DNA of 64,000 nt from Promicromonospora sukumoe (GCF_014137995.1 NZ_JACGWV010000002.1:1513973-1577972); one strand, 5' to 3'. Positions 13,213 to 22,817 are shown, counted from the first letter of the stretch. Numbers and translations: made by a program. The notes: generated by a model not told the origin, from the letters alone.

Positions 13213-13218
13213 TAGCAT
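13213..13218 (+). promoter_or_regulatory. -10 element for a leaderless trpG transcript
   Basis: TAGCAT lies six bases before the ATG at 13225. This is the spacing at which transcription would begin at or next to the start codon, a common actinobacterial arrangement. No ribosome-binding site is seen. Confidence 0.5.
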
Positions 13219-13224
13219 GTGTCC

Positions 13225-13887
13225 ATGACGCGCATCCTCGTCGTCGACAACTACGACTCGTTCGTCTACACGATCGTCGGCTACCTCGACCAGATCGGCG
13301 CCCGGACCGTGGTGGTCCGGAACGACGCCGTGCCCACCCCGGACGCCGACGGCCGCTACTGGTACGACGGCGACGACGGCGCGCGCGTGCCGTACGACGG
13401 CGTGCTCGTCTCCCCCGGCCCCGGCACACCGGCGGAGGCCGGTGCCTCCGAGGACGTGATCCGCGCCTGCGCCCGGTCGCGCACCCCGATGCTCGGCGTC
13501 TGCCTGGGGCACCAGGCGCTTGCCGAGGTGTACGGCGGCAAGGTGACGCACGCGCCCGAGCTCATGCACGGCAAGACGAGCCTGGTCGAGCACTCGGGCC
13601 AGGGTGTGCTCGCCGGCCTGCCCGCGCCGTTCACCGCGACGCGCTACCACTCGCTGGCGGTCACGCCGGACAGCGTTCCGTCCGAGCTCGAGGTGACCTG
13701 CACGACGGCGTCGGGCATCGTCATGGGGCTGCAGCACCGCGAGCTGCCGCTGCACGGCGTCCAGTTCCACCCGGAGTCCGTGCTGACCGAGGGCGGGCAC
13801 CGGCTGCTGGCGAACTGGCTGGAGACCTGCGGGCTCGACGGCGCGGTCGAGCGGGCGAAGGGAATGGCGCCGCTGGTCACCTCGTGA
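13225..13887 (+). CDS. trpG: glutamine amidotransferase, anthranilate/aminodeoxychorismate synthase component II
   Basis: Class I glutamine amidotransferase that releases ammonia from glutamine for anthranilate synthase (tryptophan) or aminodeoxychorismate synthase (folate). The oxyanion region is SPGPGTP, the nucleophile is the Cys of LGVCLGHQ, and the His-Glu pair is in GVQFHPES. Length (220 aa) is normal for a free-standing subunit. Neither synthase component I is nearby, so TrpG and PabA roles cannot be told apart. I prefer the ATG at 13225; an in-frame GTG lies at 13219. A strong terminator separates it from the convergent pknB. Confidence 0.92.
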   Translation: MTRILVVDNYDSFVYTIVGYLDQIGARTVVVRNDAVPTPDADGRYWYDGDDGARVPYDGVLVSPGPGTPAEAGASEDVIRACARSRTPMLGVCLGHQALAEVYGGKVTHAPELMHGKTSLVEHSGQGVLAGLPAPFTATRYHSLAVTPDSVPSELEVTCTTASGIVMGLQHRELPLHGVQFHPESVLTEGGHRLLANWLETCGLDGAVERAKGMAPLVTS

Positions 13888-13905
13888 CCTGCGACGCCAT
13901 GTGCG

Positions 13906-13941
13906 GAACGGCCCTGACCGGGTTCCCGGTCAGGGCCGTTC
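13906..13941. terminator. bidirectional terminator between trpG and pknB
   Basis: A perfect 16-bp stem, GAACGGCCCTGACCGG (13906-13921) with its complement (13926-13941), encloses a 4-base loop between convergent genes. Confidence 0.85.
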
Positions 13942-13944
13942 GCG

Positions 13945-15960
13945 CTACGGGATGATGTCCTCGCCGTCACCCTCGCCGCCGCCCTCAGGGCCGGACGAGA
14001 TGACCAGGTCGATGACGCCGCCGACGTCGACCGTCGAGCCGGGAGCCGGGTTCGAGCTGATGACCTGGCCGGGCTCGGGGAAGATCGCGGACGGCTCCTG
14101 CGAGACCTCCCGGCAGGTGATCTGCACCCCGGTGCACGCGACCTGGGCCTCCTCGAGCTGCTTGCCCAGCAGGTCGGCCGGGACCGTCGTCTCCTTCGGC
14201 TCCGGCGCGGAGGCGAGGAACACGGTGACGAAGGACCGCTGGTCCACGTCGCCGTTGGGGTTGGTGCGCACCACCAGTCCCTCGGTGACGTCCTCGCTCG
14301 GCTCGTTCTTGAACTCGTAGCTCAGCCCCACGGCCTTGAGCTGCTGCTCGGCGGCCGCTCGCGACTGGCCCGCGAGGTCGGGAACGGTGACCTGGCCGGT
14401 CGAGAGGTACAGGACGACCTCCGACCCCTCCTGCACGGTCTCCCCGGCGCTGGGCTCGCTCTTGGTGACCTGGCCCTGGCCGACGTCCGCGCTGTTCTCC
14501 GTCTCGGTGCCGCTGACCGTGAGGTTCAGCTCCTCGAGCCGGGCCCGCGCGTCGCTCTCCGACAGGTTCTTCAGCGCGGGGAGGGTGACCTGTCCCGGGG
14601 CGCCCGCGACGAAGACGGTGACCGTCGAGCTCGGGTCGACCTGCTCGTCGGCCCCCGGGTCGGTCTGACCGGTGGTCAGCCCCTCGTCGAGGTCGGAGTC
14701 CTTGTCGATGGCCTGCTGGAACGTCAGGCCGGCGGCCTCGATCTGGGCCCTCGCCTCGTCGGCGGAGATGCCCTCCTGGATGCTCGGCACGGCGACCGTC
14801 GTCGGCTCTTCCTCGCCACCGCCGTTGATCACCATGGCGATGACGATGGCCGCGACCGCGGCCAGCGCGATCCCGAGCAGCCACCACATGAGGGCCTTGC
14901 TCTTCTTCTCGGGCTCGCGCTGGCCGGCGCGCGTCTGCGGGCCCGGGTAGCCGTTGCCCGGCGTGACCGGGCTCTGCTGCGCCGTCGTCTGGCCCCAGGC
15001 GCCCTGGCCCGGCGTCATGACCTGCGTGGCACCGTACGCGGGCTGGCCCGCGACCTGCGTGGCACCCATCATCGCGCCGACCATGGGCGCGCTGATCTGG
15101 CCGCCGCGCATCGCGGCCTCCAGGTCGTGGCGGAACTCCGCCGCGGTGCTGTACCGGTGGTCCCGGTCCTTGGTGAGGGCCTTGAGCGTGATGCGGTCCA
15201 GCACGTCGGGGACGTCGGTGGCGACCTCGGACGGGCGCTGCGGCTCCTGGCCCACGTGCTGGTAGGCCACGGCGACGGGCGAGTCACCCTGGAACGGCGG
15301 ACGGCCGGTGAGCAGCTCGAACAGCATGCAGCCGGTCGAGTACAGGTCCGAGCGGGTGTCGACCTGCTCGCCGCGCGCCTGCTCCGGGGAGAGGTACTGC
15401 GCGGTGCCGATCACGGCGTTCGTCTGCGTCATGGTCGCGGCGGAGTCGGCCATGGCCCGGGCGATGCCGAAGTCCATCACCTTGACCGCGCCCGTGGGCG
15501 TGATCATCACGTTCGCGGGCTTGATGTCGCGGTGCACGATGCCCGCGTGGTGGGAGTACTCCAGGGCGCTCAGCACGCCGACCGTGATCTCCACGGCCTC
15601 CTCGATCGGCACGGCCGAGCCGTCGGTCAGGATGTCGCGGACGGTGTGGCCCTCGACGTACTCCATCACGATGAACGGGACGTGCACGTCCTCGCCGGCG
15701 GCGTTCTGGTGGATGTCCTCACCGGTGTCGTACACGGCGACGACCGCGGGGTGGTTCAGCGCGGCGGCCGACTGCGCCTCGCGCCGGAAGCGCGTGAGGA
15801 ACGACGGGTCGCGAGCGAGGTCGGAACGGAGCACCTTGATCGCGACCGTACGACCGAGGCGGGTGTCGTGGCCGATGTGCACCTCGGCCATACCGCCACG
15901 GCCGACGAGCTCGCCGACCTCATAACGGCCGGCGAGTACGCGGGGCGTGTTCTCCACCAC
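13945..15960 (-). CDS. pknB: Ser/Thr protein kinase with PASTA domains
   Basis: Membrane receptor kinase that senses peptidoglycan fragments and lipid II and controls cell growth and division. The kinase domain spans about residues 12-275, with catalytic Lys42, HRDIKPAN (D145), DFG (163-165) and a Thr-rich activation loop ATMTQTN. One membrane helix follows near 358-380. Four extracellular PASTA repeats come next, then an acidic Gly/Glu tail. The GTG start sits directly after the pknA stop with no gap; a second GTG is the next codon. It is the last gene of the minus-strand fhaA-pknB operon. Confidence 0.96.
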   Translation of the reverse strand: MVENTPRVLAGRYEVGELVGRGGMAEVHIGHDTRLGRTVAIKVLRSDLARDPSFLTRFRREAQSAAALNHPAVVAVYDTGEDIHQNAAGEDVHVPFIVMEYVEGHTVRDILTDGSAVPIEEAVEITVGVLSALEYSHHAGIVHRDIKPANVMITPTGAVKVMDFGIARAMADSAATMTQTNAVIGTAQYLSPEQARGEQVDTRSDLYSTGCMLFELLTGRPPFQGDSPVAVAYQHVGQEPQRPSEVATDVPDVLDRITLKALTKDRDHRYSTAAEFRHDLEAAMRGGQISAPMVGAMMGATQVAGQPAYGATQVMTPGQGAWGQTTAQQSPVTPGNGYPGPQTRAGQREPEKKSKALMWWLLGIALAAVAAIVIAMVINGGGEEEPTTVAVPSIQEGISADEARAQIEAAGLTFQQAIDKDSDLDEGLTTGQTDPGADEQVDPSSTVTVFVAGAPGQVTLPALKNLSESDARARLEELNLTVSGTETENSADVGQGQVTKSEPSAGETVQEGSEVVLYLSTGQVTVPDLAGQSRAAAEQQLKAVGLSYEFKNEPSEDVTEGLVVRTNPNGDVDQRSFVTVFLASAPEPKETTVPADLLGKQLEEAQVACTGVQITCREVSQEPSAIFPEPGQVISSNPAPGSTVDVGGVIDLVISSGPEGGGEGDGEDIIP

Positions 15961-17793
15961 TCATAGGTCCTTTGATGTCGTGGCCGTCTGCCTCAGGGCA
16001 TACGACTCGTTGAAGAGCATCATCCCAGAAGCGGCCAGTCCGGCCGCTGCCGGGGGATTCAGCGTTTCGGCGTAGATTTCGGAGGAACCCCACGGCTCCT
16101 GCAGAGCGCCGTCGTTGCCGTTCACGGTGACCAGCGTGATGATGAGGACCACGAGCAGCAACGCGACCAGTGCGACGAGCGGCCAGGACACGCGGACCCC
16201 CAGGCGGTCCTCGATCCCGTTCACCCAGCCTCGGATGTCGGACGACAGGCTGCGCCGTCCCTTCCCAGGGTGCCCTCCCGAGCGCCCTTGCTGGGGGACC
16301 CTTCGCCCGTCCTGGCGTGTCGAGTGCAGGTCGCGGCGCGACGGGTAGGAGCGCGCGGTCCCGTTCCCGGCGCCCGCCGGCGGTGGTACGTACCCGGGAG
16401 CGGTGGGCCTGCCGTAGGCGTCCGAGCCGTAGGAGCCCGACGTCGTGCCGTATCCCGCGGAGTCCGAGCCGTACCCGGCGGAGTCGGTGCCGTAGGCCCC
16501 CGAACCGGGGCCGCCGGCCGGGGTGCCGGGGGCCGGGGCGTAGGGGCGGCCGTAGGCGTCCGTCCCGTAGGTGCCCGACGTCGTGCCGTACCCGGCCGAG
16601 TCGGAACCGTAGGAGCCGGAGCCGAACGGGCCGGAACCGAAACCGCCCGCCGGGCTGCCCTGCCCGTAGCCGCCGTCGGGGGTGTAGCCGCCCGCGTCGG
16701 TGCCCGTGCCGTAGCCGCCGGCCGCGGTGCCGGAGCCGTAGCCGCCCGCGGGGGTTCCCGGACCGGCGGCCGGCTGGGGCGGCGCGGACTGGGCGTTGGC
16801 CACGGTCGTGTGCCGCCCGCCGCCGGTCGGGCTGAACGGGTTCTGCTTGCGGGCGTGCGACGGCCCGGGCTGCGGCGCGCTCGGCCGGCCGTTGCCGGAG
16901 CGCGTCGTCGAGGAGGACTGGCCGTCACGGCGCGAGCGGCGCGCGTAGCGCGAGCTGCCGAACGGGTCCTCGGCGATCTCCGCCGCGAGGATGTCGAGGT
17001 GTCGTGCGAGCTGGTCGGCCGACGCGATGCGCTGCGCCGGGTCCTTCTCCAGCATCTGGGTGATCGTCTCGGCGAGCCCCGGGTGCACCGAGGTCGGCAG
17101 CAGCGGCATCGGCGCGTTGACGTGCGCGATCGCGATGTCGACCGGCGTCCGGCCGGTGAAGGGGCGGCGGCCCGCCGTCGCCTCGTACGCGACCACGCCG
17201 AGCGCGTAGATGTCCGAGGCACCCGTGGCGGACTGGCCCACGGCCTGCTCCGGCGACAGATACTGCGCGGTGCCCATGACCATGCCGGTGGCGGTCATGG
17301 GCACCTGGTTCTGCGCGACCGAGACGCCGAAGTCCGTGATCTTCACGGTGCCGGAGTGCTCCAGCAGGATGTTGCCCGGCTTCACGTCCCGGTGCACCAC
17401 ACCCGCGAGGTGCGCGGCGTGGAGGCCGCGCGCGGTCTGCGCGAGGATCGGCAGCAGCCGCGCCGGCTGGAGCACCGGCTCCCGTTCGAGCAGGTCGGCG
17501 AGCGGCTCGCCCAGGACCAGCTCCATGACGAGGTAGCCGGCGCCGTTCTCCTCGCCGTAGTCGAACATCTGCGCGATGTTGGGGTGGACGAGGGTCGACG
17601 AGTTCCGTGCCTCCGTGCGCAGGCGACGGAGGAAGTCCTCGTTGCCCGTGTACTCCTCACGGAGCACCTTCACGGCGATCTCGCGCGCGAGCTTCTCGTC
17701 GCGCGCTACCCACACCTCGCCCATGCCGCCCATGGCGATACGCCGCACCAGCTTGTAGCGATCGCCCAGCGACAGACCCTCGACCGGTCTCAT
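15961..17793 (-). CDS. pknA: Ser/Thr protein kinase PknA with Gly/Tyr/Ser-rich linker
   Basis: Second eukaryotic-like kinase of the division operon (610 aa). The N-terminal kinase domain has Lys42, HRDVKPGN (D136) and DFG (154-156). The region between it and the membrane helix (RVSWPLVALVALLLVVL) is unusually rich in Gly, Tyr, Ser and Thr. It has repeats of the type DSAGYGTTSGxYGxDAYGRP. About 50 residues follow the helix outside the cell, with no PASTA domain. The start overlaps the pbpA stop (ATGA), and pknB begins at its own stop. Confidence 0.95.
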   Translation of the reverse strand: MRPVEGLSLGDRYKLVRRIAMGGMGEVWVARDEKLAREIAVKVLREEYTGNEDFLRRLRTEARNSSTLVHPNIAQMFDYGEENGAGYLVMELVLGEPLADLLEREPVLQPARLLPILAQTARGLHAAHLAGVVHRDVKPGNILLEHSGTVKITDFGVSVAQNQVPMTATGMVMGTAQYLSPEQAVGQSATGASDIYALGVVAYEATAGRRPFTGRTPVDIAIAHVNAPMPLLPTSVHPGLAETITQMLEKDPAQRIASADQLARHLDILAAEIAEDPFGSSRYARRSRRDGQSSSTTRSGNGRPSAPQPGPSHARKQNPFSPTGGGRHTTVANAQSAPPQPAAGPGTPAGGYGSGTAAGGYGTGTDAGGYTPDGGYGQGSPAGGFGSGPFGSGSYGSDSAGYGTTSGTYGTDAYGRPYAPAPGTPAGGPGSGAYGTDSAGYGSDSAGYGTTSGSYGSDAYGRPTAPGYVPPPAGAGNGTARSYPSRRDLHSTRQDGRRVPQQGRSGGHPGKGRRSLSSDIRGWVNGIEDRLGVRVSWPLVALVALLLVVLIITLVTVNGNDGALQEPWGSSEIYAETLNPPAAAGLAASGMMLFNESYALRQTATTSKDL

Positions 17794-19319
17794 TTCGAGA
17801 TCGCCGCCTGCATGATCTGCTTGGCGATCGGGCTGGCGAGCGCGCCACCCGTGGTCTCGTTGGTGGACTGGCCCTCGTTCTCCAGGACGACCGCGACCGC
17901 GACCTGCGGGTCGTCGGCCGGGGCGAACGACGTGAACCAGAGCGACGGCGACCGCGGCTCGTCCTGCGCCGTACCGGTCTTGCCGGCCACGGCGACGCCC
18001 GGGATCTGCGCGCCCTTGCCCGAGCCGTTGTCGACCACGGCCTGCATCATCTCGGTCAGCGCGTCGGCGGTGGACGAGGAGAACGGGCTCTTGTAGCGGC
18101 TCGGCTTGGTCTGGCTGACGAGCTCGAGGTCGCTGTCCCGGACGCTCTGGACGAGGTACGGCTCCATGAGGTCGCCGTCGTTCGCGATGGCCGCCGAGAT
18201 CATGGCGACCTGGAGCGGCGTCATGCGGACGCTGCCCTGGCCGATGCCGGAGAGCGCGATGCGCGCGTCCGAGTCGTCGTCGTTCTCGCCGCCGATCAGG
18301 CCCGGGTAGGCGCCGACGGAGGTCGTCATCGGGACCTCGATCGAGTCGGTGAACCCGAACTCCTGGAACATCTGCTGCATCCCGTCCTTGCCGACCTCGT
18401 CGGCCAGGTTGAGGAACGCGGTGTTGCAGGAGATCTCCAGCGCCTCCAGGAGCGTCATCTGCTGCGAGGCCGCGCACGGGAAGCCGCCGAAGTTCCCCAC
18501 GGGCGTCGAGGTGCCCGGCAGGGTGTACGTGTCCGGCGCCGGGATCTGGGTGCCCGGGGTCTTCCCGTCGTACTCGATGGCGGCGGCCGCCGTGAGCAGC
18601 TTGAACGTGGACCCCGGCGGGAACGTGGCGTTGATCGTGCGGTTGATCGTCGGGCCGTAGACGCTGCGCCGCTCCTCGCCGTCCTCGGAGTTGATCACCG
18701 GCTTCTCGTTGATGACCTTCTCCGCGGCGGCCTTGGCGGCATCCGAGTCGTGCGACGCGAGCGGGTTCGGGTCGTACGACGGCTTGGAGACCATCGCGAG
18801 GATGGCACCCGTCTTCGGGTCGAGGGCGACCGCGGCGCCGGTGTAGTCCCCGAGGGCGTCCCAGGCCGCCTTCTGCACCTTGGGGTCGATGGTCAGCTCG
18901 ACCGAGGACCCCTGCGCCTCCTCACCCGTGATGAGGTTCTGCAGGCGGTCGAGCCACAGCGAGTCGTCCTCGCCCGCGAGGTAGCTGTTCGCGTACCGCT
19001 CCATGCCGCTGATCGTGCCGATGACGGAGTAGTAGCCGGTGATCGGCGCGTAGACGCTGGCGGCACCGGCGTCGCCGTCCGAGTAGGTGCGCTGGTACTT
19101 GTAGTTGTCGTCCACGGGGACGGAGGTGGCGATCGCCTCCCCACCCTTGACCACGATGGGGCCGCGGTCCCGGGAGAGCGAGCTGTACGTGCCGCGCACG
19201 TTCCGCGGGTTGTCGTTCAGGCTCTCCGCCGACACGAACTGGATCCAGGTGGTCGACACCATCAGGGCCAGGAACATGACCATGACGACGGTGGACAGGC
19301 GGCGCAGGGTGGCGTTCAC
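17790..19319 (-). CDS. pbpA: class B penicillin-binding protein (peptidoglycan transpeptidase)
   Basis: Monofunctional DD-transpeptidase that cross-links peptidoglycan, anchored by an N-terminal membrane helix (about 9-27). The serine-active-site motifs are S237TFK240 in PPGSTFKLL, S297CN in EISCNTAF, and K447TG in AGKTGTAQ. Length (509 aa) matches actinobacterial PbpA. Its GTG start overlaps the rodA stop by four bases (GTGA) and its stop overlaps the pknA start. It is expected to work with the adjacent SEDS protein RodA, the usual pairing of a class B PBP with a glycosyltransferase. Confidence 0.95.
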   Translation of the reverse strand: MNATLRRLSTVVMVMFLALMVSTTWIQFVSAESLNDNPRNVRGTYSSLSRDRGPIVVKGGEAIATSVPVDDNYKYQRTYSDGDAGAASVYAPITGYYSVIGTISGMERYANSYLAGEDDSLWLDRLQNLITGEEAQGSSVELTIDPKVQKAAWDALGDYTGAAVALDPKTGAILAMVSKPSYDPNPLASHDSDAAKAAAEKVINEKPVINSEDGEERRSVYGPTINRTINATFPPGSTFKLLTAAAAIEYDGKTPGTQIPAPDTYTLPGTSTPVGNFGGFPCAASQQMTLLEALEISCNTAFLNLADEVGKDGMQQMFQEFGFTDSIEVPMTTSVGAYPGLIGGENDDDSDARIALSGIGQGSVRMTPLQVAMISAAIANDGDLMEPYLVQSVRDSDLELVSQTKPSRYKSPFSSSTADALTEMMQAVVDNGSGKGAQIPGVAVAGKTGTAQDEPRSPSLWFTSFAPADDPQVAVAVVLENEGQSTNETTGGALASPIAKQIMQAAISK

Positions 19320-20806
19320 AGGTCCACCCCCCGCACGATCTGGGTCGCGTCGTCGGGCGTCGAGTTACGGCCCGCGCCGGCCTCGGTCCCGGCCTGCACC
19401 GGGCCCACACCGGGGCCACCGACCTCGATGGCACCGCTGGTGGCTGCGGCGACGGGCGCCGGCTCGGCCAGCGCGCCGCGGGTGGGCAGCGCGGAGGGGC
19501 GTCGGGCGGCGTCGGAGATGCGCAGCATGAGGGCGATGACAATCCAGTTCGCGAGCAGGGAGGATCCGCCCTGCGCCATGAACGGCAGGGTCAGGCCGGT
19601 GAGTGGGATGACTCGGGTGATGCCGCCCACCACGACGAAGAGCTGGAGCGCCATCACGAACGCGAGGCCGCCCGCGAGCAGCTTCCCGAAGCCGTCCCGG
19701 ACACCCACCGCGTGCCGCAGGCCGCGCTGCACGATCACCAGGTAGACGAGCAGGATCGCGAGCAGGCCGGTGAGGCCGAGCTCCTCGCCCAGAGCGGCGT
19801 AGATGAAGTCGGAGAAGGCGAACGGCACGTATTCGGGGTAGCCGCCACCCCAGCCGGCGCCGAACATGCCGCCGTAGGACATGGCGAACAGGCCCTGGAC
19901 GAGCTGGTACGACGGGCCGGTCATCAGCTCGGGGTTGAGCGCGTCCAGCCAGATGTCCACGCGGAGCTGCACGTGGCTGAAGATCGACCAGGCCACGACG
20001 GCGCCGCCGGCGAACATCACGAGGCCGATGACGATCCAGCCCACGCGGTCCGTGGCGAGGTAGAGCATGCCGACGAACAGGCCGAAGAACAGCAGCGAGG
20101 TCCCGAGGTCCTTCTCGCCGACGAGGACCGCCAGCGACACCGCCCAGACGATGAGGATGGGGCCGAGGTCGCGCAGGCGCGGAAGCTGCAGGCCCACGAA
20201 CTTCTTGCCGGCCAGCGCCAGCGTGTCGCGGTTCGCGACCAGGTAGCCCGCGAAGAACACGGCGAACGCGATCTTGGCGAACTCGGCGGGCTGCAGGGAG
20301 AACGGACCGATGAAGATCCAGATCTGGGCGCCGTTGATCTCGCGGCCCAGGCCCGGGATCAGGGGCAGGACCACCAGCACGATGCCGACGATCATCGCCG
20401 TGTAGGTCAGGCGGCGCAGGCTGCGGTGGTCGCGGATCACGAAGAGGGCGACGGCCGCCACGATGATGCCCAGCGACGTCCACATCAGGTGCCGGGACGC
20501 GTTCGCGCCGTTGATGCCGACCAGGTCCTGTCGCAGGATCATCGCCATGCTGATGCTGTTCAGCAGCACCACGGCGGGCAGGATCACCTGGTCGGCGTAC
20601 GGCGCGCGCAGGCGCAGCACGATGTGCATCGTGAAGGCCAGCGCGGCCAGCACGATCGAGTACGTCCAGAAGCCCTCGGGCAGGCCGTCCTCGAGCGAGT
20701 AGCCCACCATCCACATGCCGCCCATGCCGAGCGCGAGCGCGACGACGAGCAGCACGGCCTCGGCGACACGGGCCGGGGCCTTCACCTCGGGCTGGAGGAC
20801 GCTCAT
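19316..20806 (-). CDS. rodA: SEDS family peptidoglycan glycosyltransferase (RodA/FtsW)
   Basis: Polytopic membrane enzyme that polymerises lipid II into glycan strands (496 aa, about ten to twelve hydrophobic segments). SEDS features visible are GAQIWIFIGPFSLQPAEFAK, VGEKDLGTSLLFF and the late GLTLPFMAQGGSSLLANW signature. The C-terminal 60 residues are a cytoplasmic Pro/Ala/Gly tail. The start overlaps the pstP stop (ATGA). Position between a PP2C phosphatase and PbpA matches rodA of mycobacteria. Confidence 0.95.
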   Translation of the reverse strand: MSVLQPEVKAPARVAEAVLLVVALALGMGGMWMVGYSLEDGLPEGFWTYSIVLAALAFTMHIVLRLRAPYADQVILPAVVLLNSISMAMILRQDLVGINGANASRHLMWTSLGIIVAAVALFVIRDHRSLRRLTYTAMIVGIVLVVLPLIPGLGREINGAQIWIFIGPFSLQPAEFAKIAFAVFFAGYLVANRDTLALAGKKFVGLQLPRLRDLGPILIVWAVSLAVLVGEKDLGTSLLFFGLFVGMLYLATDRVGWIVIGLVMFAGGAVVAWSIFSHVQLRVDIWLDALNPELMTGPSYQLVQGLFAMSYGGMFGAGWGGGYPEYVPFAFSDFIYAALGEELGLTGLLAILLVYLVIVQRGLRHAVGVRDGFGKLLAGGLAFVMALQLFVVVGGITRVIPLTGLTLPFMAQGGSSLLANWIVIALMLRISDAARRPSALPTRGALAEPAPVAAATSGAIEVGGPGVGPVQAGTEAGAGRNSTPDDATQIVRGVDL

Positions 20807-22308
20807 CCGTTCCCTCCCGTGGTGTTCCCCTTGGCGTCAGGCGTCGGCGTCGGCGTGGGTGTCGAGCTGGCGGTCGGCGTCGGCGTGGACGACGGCGAGG
20901 CTGGCGGCTCGGGCTCCGGCGCGGCCTCGGAGATCAGCCGCTCGGCGCGCCCGCGCGCGTCCTCGAGCGAGGTGGCGCGGATGGTCTCGTTCACCCGGTC
21001 GGCGACGAACCCGGGGAGCTCGTCGACACGGGTGCCGGTGAGCTCCACCGCGGTCGAGAAGGTCAGGGGCCCGGCCGTCGCTGGGATGCCGCGGAACACC
21101 GCGACCTGGCCGTCGGACTCGCCCACGTAGTACTGGGTCTGGGTCCAGCGGTAGCCGCCCCAGCCCGCCAGGCCGAGGCCCACCACGAGCAGCAGCGCGC
21201 CGACGACGGTCAGCCAGGCGCGCTTCTTCCGCGTCGGCGCCTCTTCCTCGGCGTCCTCGGCCAGGTCGCCGTCGGGCTGGATGTCCGGCTGGTACTGCTC
21301 CTCGTCGGAGCCGCCGGCGATCATGGCCTGCTCGAGCGTGTCGGCCAGGTTGTCCTGCGCCGCGGGGTCGGTCAGCACGCCCACTGCCACGGGCGCCGGG
21401 GCGGGCTGGCCGCCCGCCGCCGAGGCGTTCCGGCTGAAGCCGGTCACGGTGTCGCCGTCGATCTCCGCGTGCGGGGCCGCGCTCGCCGACGGCGTGCCGC
21501 CACCCGCCGCGGTCACGCCCGCGAGGGCGGCGGAGCCGACGATCTCGGGGGTGACGGTGGCAGTGGTGCCGGCAGCGGCGGCGTCGTCCAGGACGTCGGC
21601 CACGACGACGGTGATGTTGTCGGTGCTGCCGGAGCGCATGGACATCGAGACGAGGCGCTCGACGGCGTCGTACGGCTCGGGGACGGTGCTGAGCACCTCG
21701 GCGATCTCGTCGTCCGGGACGAACCCGGACAGGCCGTCGGAGCAGAGCATCCAGCGGTCGCCGGGTACCGCCTCGCGGATCGAGAGGTCGGGGGTCAGGT
21801 CCAGGTCGAAGTCGCCGAGGACCCGCATGACGACGTTGCGCTGCGGGTGGCTCTCGGCCTCGTCCGGCGTGATGCGGCCGGTGTCGACGAGGTGCTGCAC
21901 GAAAGTGTGGTCGACCGTGACCTGCGCCAGCGTCCCGTCCCGCAGGAGGTACGCGCGCGAGTCACCCAGGTGGGCCATGGCAAGGGTGTTGCCGGACTTC
22001 AGCAGTGCGGTGACGGTGGTGCCCATGCCGGCCAGGTCCGGGTCGGCCGTGGTGGCGTCGACGAGGTCCTGCCGGGCGCGGTCGATCGAGCGTTCCAGCT
22101 CGGACATCGACTGGTCGGAGCTGTGGTCGGGCCGGTCGAGGCCCACCAGGGCCGCGATGGTCAGGGCGGACGCGACGTCGCCGCCCGCGTGTCCGCCCAT
22201 CCCGTCGGCCACGACGAGGAGGTTGGGTCCCGCGTACGCGGAGTCCTGGTTGTTGGAGCGGACGAGGCCGACGTCGGAGCGCGCGGCATACCGCAAGGTC
22301 ACGGTCAC
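20803..22308 (-). CDS. pstP: PP2C family Ser/Thr phosphatase
   Basis: Metal-dependent phosphatase that reverses PknA/PknB phosphorylation (501 aa). The PP2C domain (about 5-235) shows RSNNQDS, VADGMGGH, LGDSRAYL, CSDGLSGF and GSTDNITVVVAD, so the metal-ligand aspartates are present. A long Ala/Pro linker leads to one membrane helix (AWLTVVGALLLVVGLGLAGW) and a short extracellular domain ending in a Pro/Thr/Ser-rich tail. I chose the first GTG, seven bases after the fhaB stop. The upstream in-frame extension would overlap fhaB. Confidence 0.94.
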   Translation of the reverse strand: MTVTLRYAARSDVGLVRSNNQDSAYAGPNLLVVADGMGGHAGGDVASALTIAALVGLDRPDHSSDQSMSELERSIDRARQDLVDATTADPDLAGMGTTVTALLKSGNTLAMAHLGDSRAYLLRDGTLAQVTVDHTFVQHLVDTGRITPDEAESHPQRNVVMRVLGDFDLDLTPDLSIREAVPGDRWMLCSDGLSGFVPDDEIAEVLSTVPEPYDAVERLVSMSMRSGSTDNITVVVADVLDDAAAAGTTATVTPEIVGSAALAGVTAAGGGTPSASAAPHAEIDGDTVTGFSRNASAAGGQPAPAPVAVGVLTDPAAQDNLADTLEQAMIAGGSDEEQYQPDIQPDGDLAEDAEEEAPTRKKRAWLTVVGALLLVVGLGLAGWGGYRWTQTQYYVGESDGQVAVFRGIPATAGPLTFSTAVELTGTRVDELPGFVADRVNETIRATSLEDARGRAERLISEAAPEPEPPASPSSTPTPTASSTPTPTPTPDAKGNTTGGNG

Positions 22309-22315
22309 GTGGTGG

Positions 22316-22807
22316 TCATCCCTGGAGCTCGACGACGGACTGTCCGATCTGCACGCCCACACCCGGGCCGAGCGGGATGACTCCCTGCACCCGCTCCTCG
22401 CCGATGTAGGTGCCGTTCGTGGAACCGAGGTCCTCCACGAACCACTGGCCGCCCTGGGGGAAGATCCGCGCGTGGCGCGATGACGAGTAGTCGTCGTCGA
22501 GCACGAGGGTGCAGCTCGGCGCGCGCCCGATCAGCACTCCGGACGAGGTGAGGGGGATGGTCGTCCCGGTGAGCGGGCCGGCCACCACGACGAGCCGCGA
22601 CGGACCACCGCGCTGGGGCGCGCGGGGCGCGCCGCCGGCGGGGGTCGGCGTCGGGGACGGCCCCGCGAGCTCAGGCCGGCGACGCCGGCTGCCGGACGTG
22701 CGCGGTCCCGCCAGGTCGCGCCGGAGCACGGCGACGGCCGAGAGCACGAACACCCACAGCAGCACGAGGTAGCCCAGCCGGAGCAGGGTGAACGTCAGCT
22801 CACTCAT
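22316..22807 (-). CDS. fhaB: FHA domain protein FhaB (FipA)
   Basis: Small membrane-anchored phosphothreonine-binding protein (163 aa). The N-terminal helix TFTLLRLGYLVLLWVFVLSAV is followed by a basic Pro-rich linker and a C-terminal FHA domain. FHA signatures are IGRAPSC, SSRHARI and DLGSTNGTY. In mycobacteria the homologue binds PknA-phosphorylated partners and links FtsZ to the septum. The start is the ATG of MSELTF; the longer in-frame extension reads into the fhaA spacer. Confidence 0.93.
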   Translation of the reverse strand: MSELTFTLLRLGYLVLLWVFVLSAVAVLRRDLAGPRTSGSRRRRPELAGPSPTPTPAGGAPRAPQRGGPSRLVVVAGPLTGTTIPLTSSGVLIGRAPSCTLVLDDDYSSSRHARIFPQGGQWFVEDLGSTNGTYIGEERVQGVIPLGPGVGVQIGQSVVELQG

Positions 22808-22817
22808 TTCGGATTTT

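Noticed and set aside
16215..16235. TTCACCC inside pknA, and similar hits near 20991 (pstP) and 59966
   Set aside because: Coding-sequence occurrences at about chance frequency; they are not upstream of a gene and were excluded from the motif argument.
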